This document shows positions 21,998-23,618 of a stretch of DNA of 23,618 bases, in pieces (position 1 is the stretch's first letter; each line of letters opens with the position of its first letter). The position numbers and the translations under genes were made by a program. The stretch is from Spirochaetaceae bacterium (lineage in GTDB: Bacteria; Spirochaetota; Spirochaetia; DSM-27196; SKKC01). The stretch is taken from positions 1-23,618 of the forward strand of contig PWGF01000300.1 in NCBI GenBank assembly GCA_003554375.1, given 5' to 3'. The notes beneath the pieces are model-generated. The model did not search any database. It worked only from the letters and a program-made list of their open reading frames with translations, and had not been told where the DNA came from.

Positions 21998-22744
21998 CTA
22001 CGACATCAGCATTCCGCCGTTTACGGGGAGCACTTGACCGGTAATGTAGGAGGCCATGTCCGAGGCCAGAAAGACCACGGCGTTCGCCACGTCCTCCGTC
22101 GTCCCCATTCGCCCCAGCGGCACCTGCGCAAGCATCTGCTCCTTGTTCTTCTCCGGCAGCTCCCGCGTCAGCGCCGTATCGATAAAGCCCGGCGCCACCG
22201 CATTGGCCGTCACGTTGCGCGACGCGTACTCCCGCGCCGTCGTCTTGGTGAGCGAGATCAATCCGCCCTTCGACGCCGTGTAGTTCGCCTGCCCCGCATT
22301 TCCCATCATCCCCACGATCGAGGTGATGTTGATGATCCGGCCCCCTTTCTGCTTCATCATCGGCCGGACCACCTCCCGCGTCGTCAGAAACGCGCCCTTG
22401 AGGTTGATGTTGAGAACCAGGTCCCAGTCCTCTTCCTTCATTCTCATGAGCATCCCGTCGCGCGTGATGCCCGCGTTGTTGACCAGGACATCGATCTTCC
22501 CGAAATCATCGAGCACCGTCTGAATGAGCGCCTTCACGTCATCGCCGTTCGAGACGTCGCACCGGTAGCCCTTCGATCTCACGCCTTTCGCCGCGATCTC
22601 TTCCGCCGTCGCCTTGGCTTCGTCCTCGTTGATATCACAGACCACAATGTCCGAGCCCGCTTCCGCCGTTCGCTCGGCAATGGATTTTCCGATCCCGCGC
22701 GCCGAGCCCGTGATCAGGGTCACTTTGCCTGTCAAATCGATCAT
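21998..22744 (-). CDS. fabG: 3-oxoacyl-[acyl-carrier-protein] reductase
   Basis: This 248-residue short-chain dehydrogenase performs the NADPH-dependent reduction of 3-oxoacyl-ACP in type II fatty acid elongation. The cofactor loop TGSARGIG is at 12-19 and NNAG at 89-92. The catalytic residues are Asn114, Ser142 (INITSIVG), Tyr155 and Lys159 (YTASKGG). PGFIDT follows the active site, and GQVLPVNGG at the end is typical of FabG. The start at 22744 (MIDLTGKVTLITG) has GGGAGGGAG upstream; the longer frame adds Pro/Gly-rich sequence. The gene follows fabZ on the same strand with a ~150-bp repeat-rich gap, and the shared pathway suggests one transcription unit. Other SDR substrates are possible, but the fabZ neighbour and the C-terminal signature favour FabG. 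Confidence 0.92.
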   Translation of the reverse strand: MIDLTGKVTLITGSARGIGKSIAERTAEAGSDIVVCDINEDEAKATAEEIAAKGVRSKGYRCDVSNGDDVKALIQTVLDDFGKIDVLVNNAGITRDGMLMRMKEEDWDLVLNINLKGAFLTTREVVRPMMKQKGGRIINITSIVGMMGNAGQANYTASKGGLISLTKTTAREYASRNVTANAVAPGFIDTALTRELPEKNKEQMLAQVPLGRMGTTEDVANAVVFLASDMASYITGQVLPVNGGMLMS

Positions 22745-22849
22745 GTTCTCCCTCCCGTGATGTCGTATCTGCTCTCCTATCTTCGTCTTCGGCCTTGGCC
22801 CGGGCCCAAATAGGGCGGGCCCTGGTGCCGGCCCCGGCCTGGGCAAGCT

Positions 22850-22900
22850 TGGGGTAGGCCTGGGGTAGGCCGGAGCGGCCCGGCCGGCCTACGCTACCCC
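22850..22900. repeat. 11-bp tandem repeat with an inverted copy at the fabZ stop
   Basis: tggggtaggcc is repeated in tandem at 22850-22860 and 22861-22871. An inverted variant with a 5-nt insertion (ggcctacgctacccc) lies at 22886-22900 and contains the fabZ stop codon. On the minus strand the transcript could fold into a bulged hairpin right after fabZ. There is no T-run, so it may be an attenuator or simply duplication debris. Confidence 0.6.
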
Positions 22901-23325
22901 ATCTCCTGCTTCGATCCCGCGATGCAGGTCCACGACGCTTCCGCCGCCACCTCATCGCCCACGAGCGCCTGGCCCGACTGCTTGATCATCCGTGGCGACA
23001 CGCGCTCGTTTTTAATGACGAACTTCACCTCTTCGTCAGGCCGCACCTGCCGCCGAAACTTCGCCTTTTCGATGCCCGCCAGGAAAAAGAGCGTATCGCT
23101 CCCCATCTTGGCCGCCTTCTTGAGCCCCGCGCCACCGCACTGGGCCATCGACTCCACGAGGATCACTCCCGGCACCACCGGATAGTCCGGGAAGTGGCCG
23201 GCAAAGAAGTAGTCCTCCATCGTGTACTTCCGGTAGCCCACGATCTCCTCGTCGTCGCTCTTCTCGATTCGCTCCACATACAGAAAAGGCTCCCGATGCG
23301 GGAGCAGCTCGTACATCTCACTCAT
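22894..23325 (-). CDS. fabZ: 3-hydroxyacyl-[acyl-carrier-protein] dehydratase
   Basis: This 143-residue hot-dog-fold enzyme dehydrates 3-hydroxyacyl-ACP in type II fatty acid synthesis. The signature LLPHREPFLYVERI lies at 7-20. The catalytic region HFPDYPVVPGVILVESMAQ (44-62) supplies His44 and Glu58. KFRRQVRPDE and the closing AAEASW segment are also family-typical. The start at 23325 has AAGGAG at a good distance; the longer frame is unsupported. It is transcribed ahead of fabG, so both probably serve the same elongation cycle. A good promoter lies about 100 nt upstream, and two 15-bp palindromes beyond it may bind a regulator. The stop codon sits within a repeated sequence. Confidence 0.93.
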   Translation of the reverse strand: MSEMYELLPHREPFLYVERIEKSDDEEIVGYRKYTMEDYFFAGHFPDYPVVPGVILVESMAQCGGAGLKKAAKMGSDTLFFLAGIEKAKFRRQVRPDEEVKFVIKNERVSPRMIKQSGQALVGDEVAAEASWTCIAGSKQEMG

Positions 23326-23425
23326 CCCATTCTCCTTGCGTCGCGTCGTGATATCCCGAAAATACGAGAACTGGTGCACGTTTCCTCAACTCCGGAACAA
23401 CCGGGAGCACGTTTCACGAGCGGTG

Positions 23426-23454
23426 ATGTTAGGAAAAGCAATATTCAGCGTCAA
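23426..23454 (-). promoter_or_regulatory. Promoter of fabZ-fabG
   Basis: On the minus strand TTGACG (23454-23449) and TAACAT (23431-23426) are 17 bp apart. Transcription would begin near 23419, leaving a leader of about 94 nt. Confidence 0.6.
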
Positions 23455-23480
23455 GGGCCGAACCTGCTCCACGATCCTAC

Positions 23481-23537
23481 TCGGTCGCCGACCGATTCGA
23501 CAACCCCCGATGCCGCCCTGCCATGACCGCCGGTCAT
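23481..23537. promoter_or_regulatory. Two 15-bp palindromes upstream of the fabZ promoter
   Basis: tcggtcgccgaccga (23481-23495) and atgaccgccggtcat (23523-23537) are both perfect 7-1-7 inverted repeats centred on C. Their centres (23488, 23530) are 42 bp apart, close to four helical turns. They lie 27 and 69 bp beyond the -35 box. No regulator family is identified. Confidence 0.45.
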
Positions 23538-23618
23538 AAAGTAAATCAAGCCAAACAGAAGGAGGGGATAAGGTATTCCCCCTCGCTCCATCCCGGCCGC
23601 CGCCGGGGCCTCCGCTCA

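Noticed and set aside
21723..22044. Two plus-strand frames of 104 codons over the repeat-rich gap
   Set aside because: They are Pro/Arg-rich translations of the 19-bp repeat region, without ribosome binding sites.
22034..22813. 259-codon plus-strand frame opposite fabG
   Set aside because: It is antisense to an unmistakable FabG with complete catalytic residues.

Overview
The window is GC-rich, gene-dense bacterial DNA from a diderm (Gram-negative-type) organism. It holds a TamB-like translocator, an Omp85 barrel protein, lipoproteins and a periplasmic metal-binding protein. Strong Shine-Dalgarno sites precede most genes, and several promoters are of the TTGACA/TATAAT type, which argues against Bacteroidota. 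The c-di-GMP proteins, the FabZ sequence and the adjacent tamB and Omp85 genes suggest Spirochaetota, but this is an impression from protein features and not a phylogeny. No tRNA, rRNA, CRISPR array or intact insertion sequence was seen.

Layout. 1-304: GC-rich repeats. 305-949: KDPG aldolase (+). 1061-2071: aldo/keto reductase (-). 2226-2729: OB-fold-like lipoprotein (+). 3023-5328: ABC-2 ATPase and permease pair overlapping by ATGA (+). 5537-6484: protein with a C-terminal J domain (+). 6486-6680: relic of a GGDEF domain. 6739-7914: AbrB-type duplicated membrane protein (+). 8095-14648: tamB followed by a predicted lipid-anchored TamA-like barrel, overlapping by ATGA (both -). 15075-19420: five-gene minus-strand cluster. 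19552-21730: divergently transcribed sensor/GGDEF/EAL gene that looks broken by an internal deletion and frameshift (+). 21998-23325: fabZ followed by fabG (both -).

The most interesting block is 15075-19420. In transcription order it encodes a CcdA-like six-helix protein with paired cysteines, a membrane-anchored protein with a CxxCxxxC motif, an OmpR-type response regulator, a histidine kinase with a His/Met-rich periplasmic loop, and a secreted His/Met-rich DUF305 protein. A near-consensus promoter (TTGACA-16-TATGAT) precedes the first gene. Direct repeats of a TTAAG-like word at 11-bp spacing precede both the regulator and the DUF305 gene. DUF305 with a two-component pair resembles the cyanobacterial copMRS copper system. 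The added thiol-redox pair would make this a combined metal and thiol-redox envelope stress module (inference).

A second theme is structural. Almost every intergenic gap carries its own short tandem or dispersed repeat, different at each site, with units of 11, 13, 18, 19 and 26 bp. Several of these run into gene 3' ends: the stop codons of the reductase, the AbrB-type gene and fabZ lie inside repeat copies, and the ABC ATPase has a 15-nt in-frame repeat in an extended tail. This suggests ongoing local duplication at gene ends.
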